Virus record (IMG/VR): IMGVR_UViG_3300010885_017276
Coordinates: 60,056-124,055 of that record
Strand: one strand, 5' to 3'
Length of the DNA: 64,000 nt
From: a virus
Part shown: piece by piece, positions 51,178 to 63,141 of the stretch
Layout: each line of letters begins with the position of its first letter
How positions within the stretch are numbered: the stretch's first letter is position 1
Program-made: the position numbers and the translations under genes
The notes under the pieces: model-generated
The model's database searches: none
Told to the model about the DNA's origin: nothing
What the model saw: only the letters and a program-made list of their open reading frames with translations

Positions 51178-54100
51178 TTAGACTCCAATTCCATCTACTA
51201 TATTCCAGGAATATGTCCCAACAAGTATTGCTCTACCAGCAGCTCCTGGGATTGTGTCATAATTAATATTGCTAAAATCTATATTTATAGGAGTTTGAAC
51301 TGATGGTAATGAACTCCAACCATCGTAGATTGCGGCAAGATTTGCTGATGAGAAGTTTGTATTACTTTTACCCCACATAAATCCTTCAGATGCAGCTGGG
51401 TTATCAAATAATGTGACAGATGAAATATTCCAACTTCCTATATTTTGGTCAAATGCGTATGCACTATTAAACATAGCTGCCATATTGGTTACATTGCCTA
51501 CATCCCAATTACCGATTGGTTGATTAAATAAAACTGCACCAGCGAACATAAGGTTCATAGTTATAACTGAAGAGGTATCCCAATTACCAATTGGTTGGTT
51601 AAATGAACCTGCACTTAAAAATACAGAAGTCATATTTTCAACTGAAGTTGTGACCCAATTATTAATATCAGGGCTTCCTCCATTATTAAATGCTGGATTA
51701 TTTCTAAACATGCCTTGAATAGTTTTAACATTAGACGTATTCCAACTTCCTATATTTTGGTTAAAGACCACTGTTGGTCCACCACCACCTCTATCAAACA
51801 TACCAGATAAATCTTCAGCATTAGAAATATCCCAAGTTCCAATTGGTTGATTAAATGCAGAAGCCTCTGAAAACATAGCGTTCATAGTTATAACTGAAGA
51901 GGTATCCCAATTTGTAATATTTTGATTGAACATAAGAGCTAATCGGAACATAGTACTCATATCCGTAACATTACCTAATGTTGAAGTATTTCCAACTGTA
52001 GTTCTTTCCCAGTTAGCCAGAGGTTGATTAAACACCAAACATCTATAAAACATCCCAGACATATTTGTAACAGTGCTAACTTTCCAAGCTGCCAAGTTTT
52101 GATTAAATACAAGACAGTTTGCAAACATTGCTGAAGTCGTAATAGCTGAAGACATATCCCAATTATTTAACCCAAATCCTACTGCTCCTACTGGCATACC
52201 ATTGTTAAACTTATCACAACCATTAAACATGTTTAAAAAGACTTTACAATTTGAAACATCCCAATTAGATACTGCACTATTAAAATTAGAGCAATTATTA
52301 AACATTCTATTAAAACCTGCTGTGACAGGAGAGGGGTCAACATAAACTTGTGAAACATCCCAAGAATTTAAGTTATTGATAGTTGTAATAGATGAACATC
52401 CAGTAAACATGTAATCAAATCTCTGATTTGTATAGGCTAAAGGTGTATCTACGACAGTTGATAATGTAAGATTAGTACATCCCCAGAAAGCCCCTTCAAT
52501 TTTAGATTTCCAAGGACCCCATCTTAAAATACTTCTAATTTTTGATATAGATACAGCATTAGGGTTAGCCATAAAGCTGGGGTTATAATTATAAAATGCC
52601 CATCCTTCAAGCCTTCCGTAGACTCTAACCTCGTGGTCTCCAATATTTGGATATGTATGAGTTATATTTGCAAGTTGATTATTTGAAGTTATAGTTGGAT
52701 CAACTTGATAATCCCAGTGGATAGTTCCAGAGTATGTACCACCTACATTTAAGTATGGTAGTGTTATACTTTCATTTGGTGTAGTTGTTCTGAAAACTGC
52801 TATAAATGGTATAAGGCTTACTTCATCACTAGCTACATTGTCTACTCCACTTATATCTGGATTACTTGATGTTACACTAGCTATGTTTAAGAAATCTCCT
52901 GTTGCATTCATAGTTACAGTGAGTGTAAGTGTTGCACTAGCTTGTGGTGCTAGAGTACCTATTGTCCAAGTTGGAGCAACCCATGTACCTGTTGAAGGTG
53001 TGGCACTTACAAGAGTATAACCTGAAGGTAGTTCATCGTTTACTACTACATCATTAGCTTGGAAACCACCAACTAAAGGTTCATTATTTGTAACTGTTAC
53101 TGTAAATACTACAGTACCTCCTACAAATTGTTCAAAGACATTAGCTGTTTTAGTTATTGTTAGGTTGTCAAAACAGTCTGCTGGTCTTTGTATAACACCC
53201 TCACATAGTTCTGTCAAAGGATTATAAGAATAACCATCTGGACAGCTTGGGTCATTTTCACATAGACTCACATTGTAGAAGTATCCTTGGCCTTCTATAA
53301 ACTCTATACAGTCCTTTACAGGGACGTAGTCTTTTTTGGTAATGAATACCCTTCTATGTCTACTGTCCCATCCCATTGATATACCTACTCCATTGTAAGG
53401 ATTATCTATGTCTGCATTTTTTATAGTGCGGAGAATTTTAAATGGTAGATGCTCTTTGAACCAGTTTCTCATTCCACTTGGTTTATCTCCTGCAACAGAA
53501 GATATTTCTGTCATACCTTCTCCTCCAGATGGAACTTGGATTACTTGTCCTCTTTTTGCATCTACATAGAAATGTCCGTATTCATTAGATGAATAAGCAA
53601 AATTTTGAGTGCCTCCAAATCCTAGTTTAGTGTTATGGAAAGATGTGCTTCGTCTTTGGAAGAAAGAATTTCCGCCTAAGAACTTAGCTGTAACTTGTCC
53701 ACCGTCATCTACTTTGCTGTCTACTTTATTATATAGTACAGATGTATTTTCAAATCTAACTAATATAGCTTGGCTTTCTGCATCTACTATATCTTTTAGT
53801 TTACCGTAGTTAGACGGAAAATCAAAGCTGTCTAATGGTCTGTATATTAACCAAGGATCATATAATGAATTTTCTGAACTATCCGGCAAACTGGCAATAA
53901 TACCATTTGGCATATCTTGTATACAGTCGTAGAAAGATTTGTTGTAATCATTTGCTAGAGTTCTACTTCTTATTAAAGAGCCTCCAACAGAATATGAGCT
54001 GTTGTATTTGAATACGTTTCTGTCTCGAATTGATACTGTCTCTTCTTGAGTCCATTCTCCTAAATCTCCTACCAATGGGTAGAAACTATCTTTTGGATCT

Positions 54101-57100
54101 CTACCTGCGTATCTGTAGTTTGTGTTTATTCTTGTCTCTGTCAAGAAGCTAGGTACTCCGTAGTAGTACAGATAGAATTTGCTAGGCGGTTCATAGTAGT
54201 TACCTCCATGGGTTGTGCCTCCGTCAAATGCTAAACCGTAGTCAATATCTGGAAATAAAACACTTCCAGAAGCAAAGTTAGGATTTATCTCATAACTTAC
54301 ATAGAACTTAGGGTTTCTACCTATATTGCTATAAAAGTAGTAGTTATAAGGCATCAAGTCTGCCTGTTTCATAGCCGTAACTAAGAACATTGGCATCTTT
54401 CTCTTTAGTGTATGTCTTGATATAAATGTATCTCCTCCAAATATAGATAAGCAACTTTGTAGAGGATTTAATAAATCTCCTACATGAGATGTGGTTTTCC
54501 ACTTAATAGAATTAAGCGTACCATATTGTGAAGGCAGGTAATTTTTGATAGCTACATACGGAGAAGCGATGTTTTTTAATACTTCAGAACTTCTTCCTGA
54601 TTGATCTCCAACTCCTGCAAGTGTCGCCCAAGTTAAGCTGCTGTCTCCACTAGATTGGTCGTAGTTTCTGTATGTAGGTGGGTAAGACATGATATGACTG
54701 CCAAATGATAAAAATACTGACTCTTCTCTATCTAGATTATTTACAGTTATTTTTTCTGCTGTAACCTGATTTGTAAGTATGTATCTTCCATCTTTTAGGT
54801 ACTTAATTATATTAGTCCCTCTAAGAAGATTACCTTCCGTTTGGGAAGCTTCTAGGTAGTTGTAATTACCTTCACTAAAGTAGTAATAAGCAAAGTTGTG
54901 AGCAGCTCCTAAATCTCTGAATATTTTTAACCACTCATATCTTTTTTGACCGTATCTAAATACTATTCCTTCTATTGTCATAAGTGTTCCGACAAGTACA
55001 GTTGCTGCTATAGATGTTGCGGAACCTGTAAAGTTTTGGTCAACCCCCCATGTCCATCCTCCCCAGTATCCTGTGCGGAAGTTTTTACTACTTTCTATTA
55101 ATAGTTCAGATGTTTTTAGTACTACTTCTAATGCCACTTCTAATGCTGCAAGAGTTCCGGCTAAGTCTTTAGCTTTTGCAGATAAAATAGTCCATTTTGG
55201 ATGTCCTTTTACTTCATCAAAGTGTCCTCTTGACATACCAAAAACATATCCTTGTACAGACATTTCTGAAGGTAACGTAGGTCTTTCGTAATCTGTCTCC
55301 GGAGAATGGAAAGTGTAGTTTCTATTTGTTTGGCCCCACACTACACCAAGTGCATCTGTTGATGTATCCGAATCTAAGTTTAAGCCATCTTCTGCATAGG
55401 TATTGTAAGGGTAATTTGAGTAGTGTATAGTTTTACTTTTTTCTGTATACTTTCTCATATCATACAATAACCCGGAGGCCACTATACTTCTATTTAGTTC
55501 TATATCACCTCGGAATATTTCGTACTTAGTTATTTTGTTTCTGTCTTCTTTTGTTATAAGACCATTTGATACAGCTATGTCTAAGAATGAGTTTATAACT
55601 GTCTCATCTATAGTTACACCTAATGGAAATACAGTACTTTCTCCAAATGGGGATATTTGAGTATCCGTCATAAATGGAGCTACTTTGTTATCTGGGAATC
55701 TAAAGTGTCGTATATTTCTACAAGTAAAATCTACTACTTTTTTTGAAACTGCCCCAAAAGATTCAGTTTTAAATTTGTAGTACCCGTCAAGTTCTCCATC
55801 AGTAAATGCGTCTTCAAATTTTGATTGTATTGATAATGGTATTTGAGAAGAGGCTATATTTAGAGTGGAAGAATTAAATAACTCATCGTTGTCTGCGTAT
55901 GTTTGCTCACTTTCCCAAAATGCAAAGTCCCCTCTTTTAAATGGTATTGCCTTACAGGCTTGAACTATAGGTTGTTGAAATGTACACTCTGCTGTATATA
56001 TAAACTTCTTAGCAAGAACAATGCTATCCCAAGTAATATCTATTCTTGAATATTGTATATCTCTTTTAGTTATTGTATAACAACCCTTTGTTGGTTTTAC
56101 TATAAACCTATTTTCAAAAGCTATGTTATAATAAGTGGTAGAAGGGCCCATAACTGGAGCCTCAATATAATTTTTATCTGAGTTAGTATCTATAAGATCT
56201 GACTCTATAAGGGTATCTATTACTACATAGTACTTTTTAGAAAAAGAGTTTGCAATATATGTAGGAGATGGTGAAGGTAGTATTGTTACTGTCGAACAAC
56301 TTACATTTGTAGGGTCTGATAAAGTTACATTTAAGTCGTAGTTATAAACCCCTGGAGAAATCTCCACTCTCTCCATTAATATCATTATTCCATTATCTAC
56401 ATTATTTACGATAAATGATAAGTAGGGTGTTGAGTCAGAGCAACTTTTAAATAAGGATACTCGGTAATTGTTATTTGGATTAACGACAGCAGTATCATTT
56501 GTTATTAAAGATTCTAATTTTTGTTTACTTAGGTCTACTATCCATTTTTTTCTATCTTCTACTTCTCCTTTGAACCATAGAGCATTCTTATGCATATACT
56601 TAGTATATCCAGATGCAGACAAGGACATTGTAAATCCTGAGCCTACACCAGGAACCGCTTTTTCTATATACGCTACTGAAGATGCATTATTTGTTATAGT
56701 TATGGTTGCTCCAGATCTAGTTACATTACAACCTATGTTAGCTGCTTCTATCGCAGCTTCATGTAATGTCATAAAGTTTATTGCGGTCTGGGTATAGGAT
56801 GTAGCATAAGTGGCAGTATAAAATGCTCCATCTATGTATATATCAAGTGTATCACCTGCTGTAGGTGCAGTAGCTAAATCCTTATTTACGAAAGTAAATG
56901 ACTGTGTATAATTTGCTGTTGATCCTGTAGTATAAGCTAAATTTGATTTTGAAGTATCTATAACTTCTGTTAAATCATCGCTTATTTTATAGTTGTTAAA
57001 ATAGCCTTGAGCATTATTTGTGGTTGTATCATTTTTAAGAATTATATCTAATGCATCAATACAATTTTCATTTGCAAAACTTGAATTTCTTACTAATACT

Positions 57101-59292
57101 TTTATTGGGTCATCTGTTCCAAATGTGCTTGGTGCGCCAGTTCCAGTATCAAATTGTGAGTAATCGTAACCTAGTGGATTAGTGATGTCATACTCAGCTT
57201 CTGTTACTGCAACAGTACCTGATCCTGTTACAATAGTATTATGCATCAAGCAATTAGTAACTGCTGGCATATTAGAATATTGAGTAGGAAATACTTTTTC
57301 TACATAGTTTTCCACTAATCCATTAACATTGTCTACTACTATCTCTTCTACTGGATCTCCTAATACTACACAGTCCATTCCTGAAAATGGGTCTGAATCA
57401 CAAATTACTCCAGAATATAAATCTGGGTCTAAGTAATCACACAAGCTTTCGTATGGCCCTACAGGGTCATCTGCTGGATCTGGTATAGATGATGTAGGAA
57501 ATGAATCTAAAAATACGCAATCGGGTGCGTATAGTGCAAGGTACTCTTCAAAGCTAGTATACTCAGCATCGTCTGTTTCTACTACCAATATACCTGCTGG
57601 TACTGTAGCTATATCTTCTGCTGTACAAGTTTTAGTAATTACATCTGTTACATCTACGTAATCAATTTCTTGTGTAGCTGGGCATAGTGCTTCTTCATCT
57701 TCTTTTCCAGTGTTGTAGTACTGCCATCTGTATAACCTGTTTGTTGTATTACAGTCTAGTAAGTTTTCTAGTATAGAGTTTACGTCTGCTTCTGTAGGCC
57801 CTTCAATAGCTACCGGAGTTGGTCCAGTTGTATCTACTAATTCCTCCATGTCATAAGGATCTCCAAAAGGTACATCATCAAAATTTGTAGGCATTCTTGC
57901 TATAAGTGGAAATATCGAAGTTTCGTATCCCCCATCTAGTAAAAATCGAATACCAAATGGTACTACCTCATCTCGGTTATACCCTAGGTACTTAGAAGAT
58001 AATGCACCGTCTTCGTATAAGTTTTCAGGTGCTATGTGTGTTTGCCATTGTAGGAATTGACCCATAAGGTTTACCACTGGCTGTAAATTGATTTCTTTCT
58101 TCTTTGTTATTCCATATTGAAACAGTATACTATTGGAAGCTCTGAGTCCCTCTGCTTGTTCAACATGTATTTTATCTATAAGTAATGCATCTATGGAAGT
58201 AGTGACCTTATCTTGCTCTGTTCCATATATTACTGTGTTGTCATTTATTGTGTGCACTCCTTCTATAAAATATCTAACAGCACCTTCTATGTCAGCTGTC
58301 TGAATTACTGCAACTTTATAGTGTGAGTATTTTTTATCTAGGCCGCTAACTTCTAGCTTAATAGATAAGTTAGTTCTATTAGCTAAGTCCGGTTGTGTTA
58401 ATACTCGATTGTTTTTATCGAATATAGATACAGGATTTGTAATAGAATAATAAGGTGATATCTCATTACCCATTGGATCACAATAAGCCAATAAGAATTG
58501 GTATACTCCCATTTTTAGTCTACCACCAAGCTGTATTGATACAGGTTCTATCTGTGGTATATTAAAAAGCTTGAATATTCTAAGCTCGTCAAAGTCCATA
58601 CAATCAGGTGTCTGTAAGTCTACATCACAAGGTACGTTTTGTACAAAGTATCCTTCTAGATCAGTCAAATTAATATGTCTAGGTGGATTGTAATTATCCG
58701 AAAAATAAAGCATTTTACCGCACTTTTCGTTTTTGATAACTATGTTTTTTATAGGGTAGTTTATGTTAAAATTAAATCCTAGTTTGTTTTCTGCATACTC
58801 TGGATCTAATCCTTTATCATAACAAGTATATGAGCCTGTAGTTTTATCTAGGTATAATGCTGAAGTGTCTGATATTAATGTTGTGTAAGTCTGTAATGGA
58901 GTCTGTATTTGATTTTCTAATGGCTCTGATAGTTTTAATATAGTATCACAATCAGTACAGTTTACCAAAGTATCAGGTAGATCATTTGTGTCTTGATTGT
59001 TTTCTATAACGCCAAATTCTCCTACCCCAGTTGTTGTATTAACTAGGAAGAAGTAAGTTGAGTTTGTGTTTATATCATTTTCAAAACCTAATACTCGGAA
59101 CCCATCTTTAAAGTTAGATGCCAAGATATTTGATTTTTCGTTTGTTAAATTTAAACTATTACCGGACTCGTTTTCGGTATTTGCATTAAGAGCATGTGTG
59201 TATTGTGTCTCCTTTAATTGAGATGGATGACTGTCTTTGTCCATCCCCATTTTAACAAATCCTTGATCGGTTTTTATATCCTGTTGTGCCAT
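51178..59292 (-). CDS. Tail stabilisation-like protein fused to DUF11, PKD and BspA-like repeats, 2704 aa
   Basis: The start ([18 protein letters not shown], then [14 protein letters not shown] and [20 protein letters not shown]) matches my memory of the crAss-like phage tail stabilisation family (compared with P22 gp10). Residues up to about 2030 are one long beta-rich structural protein. About 2040-2145 is a DUF11 domain ([32 protein letters not shown]). About 2160-2235 is PKD-like ([27 protein letters not shown]). About 2260-2640 holds some 15 BspA-type DUF285 repeats. Its C-terminal half looks like an adhesin for receptor binding. It follows the tubular-like gene by 12 nt. A fusion of tail core and adhesin in one chain is unusual. 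The annotation is best for the N-terminal and repeat parts. Confidence 0.78.
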   Translation of the reverse strand: MAQQDIKTDQGFVKMGMDKDSHPSQLKETQYTHALNANTENESGNSLNLTNEKSNILASNFKDGFRVLGFENDINTNSTYFFLVNTTTGVGEFGVIENNQDTNDLPDTLVNCTDCDTILKLSEPLENQIQTPLQTYTTLISDTSALYLDKTTGSYTCYDKGLDPEYAENKLGFNFNINYPIKNIVIKNEKCGKMLYFSDNYNPPRHINLTDLEGYFVQNVPCDVDLQTPDCMDFDELRIFKLFNIPQIEPVSIQLGGRLKMGVYQFLLAYCDPMGNEISPYYSITNPVSIFDKNNRVLTQPDLANRTNLSIKLEVSGLDKKYSHYKVAVIQTADIEGAVRYFIEGVHTINDNTVIYGTEQDKVTTSIDALLIDKIHVEQAEGLRASNSILFQYGITKKKEINLQPVVNLMGQFLQWQTHIAPENLYEDGALSSKYLGYNRDEVVPFGIRFLLDGGYETSIFPLIARMPTNFDDVPFGDPYDMEELVDTTGPTPVAIEGPTEADVNSILENLLDCNTTNRLYRWQYYNTGKEDEEALCPATQEIDYVDVTDVITKTCTAEDIATVPAGILVVETDDAEYTSFEEYLALYAPDCVFLDSFPTSSIPDPADDPVGPYESLCDYLDPDLYSGVICDSDPFSGMDCVVLGDPVEEIVVDNVNGLVENYVEKVFPTQYSNMPAVTNCLMHNTIVTGSGTVAVTEAEYDITNPLGYDYSQFDTGTGAPSTFGTDDPIKVLVRNSSFANENCIDALDIILKNDTTTNNAQGYFNNYKISDDLTEVIDTSKSNLAYTTGSTANYTQSFTFVNKDLATAPTAGDTLDIYIDGAFYTATYATSYTQTAINFMTLHEAAIEAANIGCNVTRSGATITITNNASSVAYIEKAVPGVGSGFTMSLSASGYTKYMHKNALWFKGEVEDRKKWIVDLSKQKLESLITNDTAVVNPNNNYRVSLFKSCSDSTPYLSFIVNNVDNGIMILMERVEISPGVYNYDLNVTLSDPTNVSCSTVTILPSPSPTYIANSFSKKYYVVIDTLIESDLIDTNSDKNYIEAPVMGPSTTYYNIAFENRFIVKPTKGCYTITKRDIQYSRIDITWDSIVLAKKFIYTAECTFQQPIVQACKAIPFKRGDFAFWESEQTYADNDELFNSSTLNIASSQIPLSIQSKFEDAFTDGELDGYYKFKTESFGAVSKKVVDFTCRNIRHFRFPDNKVAPFMTDTQISPFGESTVFPLGVTIDETVINSFLDIAVSNGLITKEDRNKITKYEIFRGDIELNRSIVASGLLYDMRKYTEKSKTIHYSNYPYNTYAEDGLNLDSDTSTDALGVVWGQTNRNYTFHSPETDYERPTLPSEMSVQGYVFGMSRGHFDEVKGHPKWTILSAKAKDLAGTLAALEVALEVVLKTSELLIESSKNFRTGYWGGWTWGVDQNFTGSATSIAATVLVGTLMTIEGIVFRYGQKRYEWLKIFRDLGAAHNFAYYYFSEGNYNYLEASQTEGNLLRGTNIIKYLKDGRYILTNQVTAEKITVNNLDREESVFLSFGSHIMSYPPTYRNYDQSSGDSSLTWATLAGVGDQSGRSSEVLKNIASPYVAIKNYLPSQYGTLNSIKWKTTSHVGDLLNPLQSCLSIFGGDTFISRHTLKRKMPMFLVTAMKQADLMPYNYYFYSNIGRNPKFYVSYEINPNFASGSVLFPDIDYGLAFDGGTTHGGNYYEPPSKFYLYYYGVPSFLTETRINTNYRYAGRDPKDSFYPLVGDLGEWTQEETVSIRDRNVFKYNSSYSVGGSLIRSRTLANDYNKSFYDCIQDMPNGIIASLPDSSENSLYDPWLIYRPLDSFDFPSNYGKLKDIVDAESQAILVRFENTSVLYNKVDSKVDDGGQVTAKFLGGNSFFQRRSTSFHNTKLGFGGTQNFAYSSNEYGHFYVDAKRGQVIQVPSGGEGMTEISSVAGDKPSGMRNWFKEHLPFKILRTIKNADIDNPYNGVGISMGWDSRHRRVFITKKDYVPVKDCIEFIEGQGYFYNVSLCENDPSCPDGYSYNPLTELCEGVIQRPADCFDNLTITKTANVFEQFVGGTVVFTVTVTNNEPLVGGFQANDVVVNDELPSGYTLVSATPSTGTWVAPTWTIGTLAPQASATLTLTVTMNATGDFLNIASVTSSNPDISGVDNVASDEVSLIPFIAVFRTTTPNESITLPYLNVGGTYSGTIHWDYQVDPTITSNNQLANITHTYPNIGDHEVRVYGRLEGWAFYNYNPSFMANPNAVSISKIRSILRWGPWKSKIEGAFWGCTNLTLSTVVDTPLAYTNQRFDYMFTGCSSITTINNLNSWDVSQVYVDPSPVTAGFNRMFNNCSNFNSAVSNWDVSNCKVFLNMFNGCDKFNNGMPVGAVGFGLNNWDMSSAITTSAMFANCLVFNQNLAAWKVSTVTNMSGMFYRCLVFNQPLANWERTTVGNTSTLGNVTDMSTMFRLALMFNQNITNWDTSSVITMNAMFSEASAFNQPIGTWDISNAEDLSGMFDRGGGGPTVVFNQNIGSWNTSNVKTIQGMFRNNPAFNNGGSPDINNWVTTSVENMTSVFLSAGSFNQPIGNWDTSSVITMNLMFAGAVLFNQPIGNWDVGNVTNMAAMFNSAYAFDQNIGSWNISSVTLFDNPAASEGFMWGKSNTNFSSANLAAIYDGWSSLPSVQTPINIDFSNINYDTIPGAAGRAILVGTYSWNIVDGIGV
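51400..52500 (-). repeat. BspA-like (DUF285) repeats at the end of the 2704-aa gene
   Basis: Roughly fifteen units of 24-28 residues with the theme [20 protein letters not shown], the pattern of BspA-type leucine-rich repeats (DUF285). The DNA repeats are imperfect, with recurring CCAATTACCAATTGGTTG-like segments at 51521, 51583 and related positions. Confidence 0.85.
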
Positions 59293-59304
59293 TATAAGTT
59301 TTTA

Positions 59305-60171
59305 TTATAAGTTTGGAAACATTCGTTCAAATCTGTTGGTCTCGTGAATGATCTTCCTTTTAATATTATTGCTCCAGTTTCTGCCTAAAGATTCAAATTT
59401 TACTTGCGTCATTGCAAGCCCAAAGTATTCTCTTTCTTGTTGTTTGATGTACTGTAGTTTATTAACCAAGTTTACATCATCATCATTTACCCAAAGGTTC
59501 TCTAAGATTTTTCTCTTGACATAATACATCAAGTACTCTTGTAATTGTGTAAAGTCCGGGATATAGATATCTCCACTGTCATCTGTAGGTAATGCATTAT
59601 ACTGCATATAGATAGAGCCCTCTTTGAAATTAGCTTGTATCTTGTTACCAAGTATATTGATTTCGTATGGAGAAGAGGCTGTGAGTTGCTTTTGTAAGTT
59701 TTGACAACCTTGACTACAGTATTCTTTTTTAATACCTTTTGTTAGTCTTAGTAATACCGGATTTTTATATCGGATATTAATGGTTGTATCTGTGTTGTAG
59801 TATACTTTTTCTAGTATCTCTTTGTAGTCTGTTTGTTTATGAGAGTTAGACAAGTTGTCCCAAACATAAGTGTTTTCTATTCTTTGTGTCCAGTATTGAG
59901 AGTCTTGTACATTAGCTTTAGTACCAGCTTCAAACTCATGGCTATCTGCTGTACATTTTACTGCAAACTTCAAACTCCAAAAGTCTTCCGGTAGTTCTGC
60001 TTCTCCGTTTGTAACTTCCACTACTTTTTCTGCAAGCACTGTTATGTTTGATCCAAATCTTTTTAGCTCTGTTTTTATCCAAAGGTTCAAAGACCTGTAA
60101 TCAATTAGTCCACTTTCTTCGTACTGTCTAAAATCTGATAAGATCTCAGCAATCATTTGCTTTCTAGTCAT
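59305..60171 (-). CDS. Tail tubular-like (connector) protein
   Basis: A 288-aa protein starting MTRKQMIAEILSDFRQYEESG, with LPEDFWSLKFAVKC near residue 58 and PTDDSGDIYIPDFTQLQEYL near residue 195. The N-terminal pattern and its place directly before the stabilisation gene fit the tail tubular protein of crAss-like phages (compared with P22 gp4). It would join the portal to the tail. The C-terminus is helical and basic. The name rests on gene order and on remembered similarity. Confidence 0.65.
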   Translation of the reverse strand: MTRKQMIAEILSDFRQYEESGLIDYRSLNLWIKTELKRFGSNITVLAEKVVEVTNGEAELPEDFWSLKFAVKCTADSHEFEAGTKANVQDSQYWTQRIENTYVWDNLSNSHKQTDYKEILEKVYYNTDTTINIRYKNPVLLRLTKGIKKEYCSQGCQNLQKQLTASSPYEINILGNKIQANFKEGSIYMQYNALPTDDSGDIYIPDFTQLQEYLMYYVKRKILENLWVNDDDVNLVNKLQYIKQQEREYFGLAMTQVKFESLGRNWSNNIKRKIIHETNRFERMFPNL

Positions 60172-60176
60172 GTCTT

Positions 60177-60716
60177 TTATATATTATTTCCTGCTTTTTT
60201 TAATCTGTGAAAAAACAAGGAAGCATTAAAGCTATATTTTTTTCCTGATTTCAGACTCTTAGATAAAGCTTTTTTTACGCTTGTACAAAAACTATAATCT
60301 AAAACCCAAGGCTTCAGTATATTAGTTTTATCTATCGGGACGTAAGCTAAGTTATATATCTTATTATCAGTCTTTGGGTTCAACAGTATTGAACCGTCTG
60401 CTTTATTGTGTGAGGGCCTATTTGACATCTCTTGTATTATTCCAAAGTATCCTAGTCCTTCTAAGAATAGTCCTCCTCTTGCCTCTATTAGTTTTTCAGC
60501 GGCTATTTTATAGAACATTGAAATTAACTTGCCGTGTTCTACGTAGTTTGCTACATCCTTTCTATTTGCTAATTTAGAGTTGTTGTTATAGTATTGGTAG
60601 GCTTTGTGATTGATTATAGAAAAACTGTTTTCTAATACTCCTACCGAATGTGCTCTACCTCTAATTCTAAAATGATAAGCAAATGCTGCTTTTGAAAATG
60701 GTTTTTTTGGTGTCAA
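60177..60716 (-). CDS. HU/IHF-like protein in the tail block
   Basis: A 179-aa protein. The middle has EKLIEARGGLFLEGLGYFGIIQ (about residues 73-94), which follows the HU/IHF pattern of a helix, then Gly, a beta strand and G-x-G-x-F. The C-terminus is basic (SLKSGKKYSF). HU/IHF-like genes next to the tubular protein gene are a trait of crAss-like phages, where their role is unclear: DNA packing, or a structural protein with a borrowed fold. The DNA-binding arm loop typical of true HU is not obvious here. It lies between its neighbours with gaps of 2 and 5 nt. Confidence 0.6.
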   Translation of the reverse strand: MTPKKPFSKAAFAYHFRIRGRAHSVGVLENSFSIINHKAYQYYNNNSKLANRKDVANYVEHGKLISMFYKIAAEKLIEARGGLFLEGLGYFGIIQEMSNRPSHNKADGSILLNPKTDNKIYNLAYVPIDKTNILKPWVLDYSFCTSVKKALSKSLKSGKKYSFNASLFFHRLKKAGNNI

Positions 60717-60718
60717 AT

Positions 60719-60928
60719 CTAAATGGTGCTAATTTCCTCTGGTTCTGGTAATGAGGGGCCTGTTGAGGGTTCCTGATATTCTGTACCTAATATAGCTAGG
60801 CGGTCTTTTAATTCATCTAGCGTATTAAAATATTCTAGGAAAGGTTGTCCAGTCTCTATTACTTGTCCTTCTAATAGTTCTCCATAATGGAAAACATCTA
60901 TCTCGTTATGTGCTAAAAAATATGTCAT
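60719..60928 (-). CDS. Small protein next to the adhesin gene
   Basis: A 69-aa acidic protein (MTYFLAHNEIDVFHYGELLE, TGQPFLEYFNTLDELKDRLA), ending in a Pro/Glu-rich tail. I recall similar small proteins, containing HYG and TGQP, beside tail fibre genes of several phages, without a known function. Its ATG overlaps the stop of the 531-aa gene by one base (TAATG), so the two are coupled. It may be an assembly helper or a short structural piece. Confidence 0.62.
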   Translation of the reverse strand: MTYFLAHNEIDVFHYGELLEGQVIETGQPFLEYFNTLDELKDRLAILGTEYQEPSTGPSLPEPEEISTI

Positions 60929-62523
60929 TATACTAATCCTCCGTCAATTATAGTCCAGTTATTTGGAGCTGAAGTTAATACTAATTTTGCAGCGTTGGAT
61001 GCTGATGTACGCTTAATTGTATTGAAATTAATTGCTTTATTGGCTAAAACTGGTCTTGATGCCCAACCTATTAATAAAGCATCATAGTTTGCGCTTGAAT
61101 AGTCATTAAATGTTTTACCAGCCATGAAACCAAAGTCATCTATAAAAGTAGTAACTAAATTAACTTTCCAATCACTTATGCTTTGGTTAAACGCAGTCGT
61201 ATTTGTAAATACATCCCCCATATTGGTAACTTTGACAGTATTCCATAAGTTTAATGGTTGATTAAATGATGTTTGAGCAGTAAACATGCTAACTATACTG
61301 GTAACATTAGATACATTCCATAAGTTTAATGGTTGATTAAATGTTCCTGCAAGTTTTAGTGGGTTTGATACTAAATAAGAATAAAACATATAATCCATTC
61401 TTGTTACTAATGCAGTATTCCAAATTCCAATTGGCTGATTAAATAATGGTTGCCCAGTAAACATTTGTAACATTGTTGTTACTTTAGCAGTATTCCAATT
61501 CTTAATAGAGTCACTACCTCCATTGTTAAATTCACCATCAACATTTGTATTTGTGCAATTAAATAAATACGACATATTAGTTACATTAGCAGTATTCCAC
61601 GCACCTATATTCTGGTTAAACTTTATTTGATTACTAAATACTTGTTGCATATTGGTAACTAAACCAGTATTCCAACCACCTATTGATGAAGTTCCTGCAT
61701 TATTAAAAACACCACTTCTTGTTAAACTACATGATAATAGGCCATTCATGGCAGTTACTTTACTTACATCCCATAATCCAATTTCTTGGTTAAACTTAGT
61801 TTGATTTTGGAAAGTTGTAGTTAATAATGTGTTATTTGAAGTATTCCAATTTTTAATTGTGTCTGAACCTCCATTATTAAAACAACCGCTAATTGATGCA
61901 CTAGGAACAGTAACATTAAACATACTACTCATATTAGTAACATTGGACATATTCCATGCTCCAATGTTATCGTCAAAATTATATGCATTTTGAAAAGCAG
62001 AAATAGTATTTACTATATTAGTTGTATTCCATTCGTTTATTCTTCCAACTTTTGTTAATCTATTGCAGGAATTAAACATATTTGCAAATGTTGTAGTTCC
62101 AGTTAAATCCAAAACATCCTCAACTTGTTGTAATTCTAAATTTAGACAACCATAAAAATATGCAGAGCCATTTCCAAGTCTAAAAGCATTTCCCCACTTT
62201 TCAACAGATAGTATTTTTAGTTTATCTCCTGCAAGATTAAACTGCCACCCATAACAAGTACCTGTAATTTTAATCTGGTAGGTTCCTGCTACAGAATAGG
62301 TGTGTGTTGTTTGTGCTTGGTTCCAAATAGTAATTGTATCTGATGTACCATCTCCCCAACTAACCACAAAATTGTATGTACCTGTTGAAACCAAAGGTAA
62401 TTTCACTTGTGTAGCTGTGGAACTTCCAGTACCAATATTAGAAGTGTTCCATGTTGAAACAAACTGATTTGCCCCAAATGGATTGACTACATTGTTTTGA
62501 CCTATACTGGCTAATGTAAGCAT
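60928..62523 (-). CDS. PKD plus BspA-like repeat surface protein, 531 aa
   Basis: Residues about 20-110 form a PKD-like beta-sandwich (FVSTWNTSN, then FVVSWGDGTSD and THTYSVAGTYQIKITG), followed by BspA-type DUF285 repeats from about residue 120 to 490 with FNNGGSDSIKNWNT and FNQPLNLWN themes. There is no signal peptide, so it is a virion part and not a secreted protein. The same two domain types end the 2704-aa protein, with the same order. It would bind a host-surface or mucus ligand as an adhesin. It lies 2 nt downstream of the 202-aa gene. Confidence 0.82.
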   Translation of the reverse strand: MLTLASIGQNNVVNPFGANQFVSTWNTSNIGTGSSTATQVKLPLVSTGTYNFVVSWGDGTSDTITIWNQAQTTHTYSVAGTYQIKITGTCYGWQFNLAGDKLKILSVEKWGNAFRLGNGSAYFYGCLNLELQQVEDVLDLTGTTTFANMFNSCNRLTKVGRINEWNTTNIVNTISAFQNAYNFDDNIGAWNMSNVTNMSSMFNVTVPSASISGCFNNGGSDTIKNWNTSNNTLLTTTFQNQTKFNQEIGLWDVSKVTAMNGLLSCSLTRSGVFNNAGTSSIGGWNTGLVTNMQQVFSNQIKFNQNIGAWNTANVTNMSYLFNCTNTNVDGEFNNGGSDSIKNWNTAKVTTMLQMFTGQPLFNQPIGIWNTALVTRMDYMFYSYLVSNPLKLAGTFNQPLNLWNVSNVTSIVSMFTAQTSFNQPLNLWNTVKVTNMGDVFTNTTAFNQSISDWKVNLVTTFIDDFGFMAGKTFNDYSSANYDALLIGWASRPVLANKAINFNTIKRTSASNAAKLVLTSAPNNWTIIDGGLV

Positions 62524-62524
62524 A

Positions 62525-63133
62525 TTATGCGTATACTAAGTTTACTACTACATCTCCTGCAACTACTACCCCAGTGTCATTGTCTGCACTACCTGATGTG
62601 ATTGCTAAAGAGATTCCGTTTGAAAAGGCAATTCCTACTGATACTGGTATTACTACACCGGCTGCTTGTACGTTAGCAGGTACTGGTATTGTCATAACTG
62701 GTACGTCAGTTCCTACTGTAGGAGTTGTTGCTTTATCGTAAAGTTTCAGATATCGTACTGTTGATGTAAATCCTATTGCTATGATTGTATATAAGTTTCC
62801 AGCAGAAGCTTTCACTACAGCTGCGTTTGTTGAGGCTGTTGCTATTCTTTTGAATGTTTTTCCCCCGGTAGCTCCGTCTGAAGCTAGGCTAGAAGACATG
62901 AATGTCTCTAAGGAAGCAAGAGTGAAGCTTGCTAATGCAGAGTCTACTAGTGCGTCTACTGAGTACTTCCAAGTTTTTTCTGAATTGTTCTTGTCCCAAG
63001 TTAATACTAATACTGTATTATTATCTTCAAAAGAATAATAAGTATCTTTCAATAGAAGTCTAGTTACAGTGCCTGTATTTAGATCTGTTATGAATAAAAA
63101 GTTGCCTTTCTTTTCTAATTTAATTTTTTTCAT
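62525..63133 (-). CDS. Virion decoration or fibre-like protein, 202 aa
   Basis: The N-terminal half is a beta-type region starting MKKIKLEKKGNFLFITDLN. The C-terminal half reads VRYLKLYDKATTPTVGTDVP, PVSVGIAFSNGISLAITSGS, and DTGVVVAGDVVVNLVYA. I recall this last pattern as a common end module of phage surface proteins (head decoration or fibres) of beta-sandwich type. It is placed between the conserved 222-aa protein and the adhesin. The name is a reading of fold and context. Confidence 0.6.
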   Translation of the reverse strand: MKKIKLEKKGNFLFITDLNTGTVTRLLLKDTYYSFEDNNTVLVLTWDKNNSEKTWKYSVDALVDSALASFTLASLETFMSSSLASDGATGGKTFKRIATASTNAAVVKASAGNLYTIIAIGFTSTVRYLKLYDKATTPTVGTDVPVMTIPVPANVQAAGVVIPVSVGIAFSNGISLAITSGSADNDTGVVVAGDVVVNLVYA

Positions 63134-63141
63134 TTTTTATA

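Noticed and set aside
51400-52500. Short DNA repeats that could suggest a CRISPR array
   Set aside because: They are in frame with a protein repeat (DUF285), are not identical and have no unique spacers.
60374-60577. Plus-strand open frame inside the HU/IHF-like gene
   Set aside because: It is a shadow frame with no promoter and a Leu/Arg-rich product; the minus-strand gene has clear family features and tight spacing.
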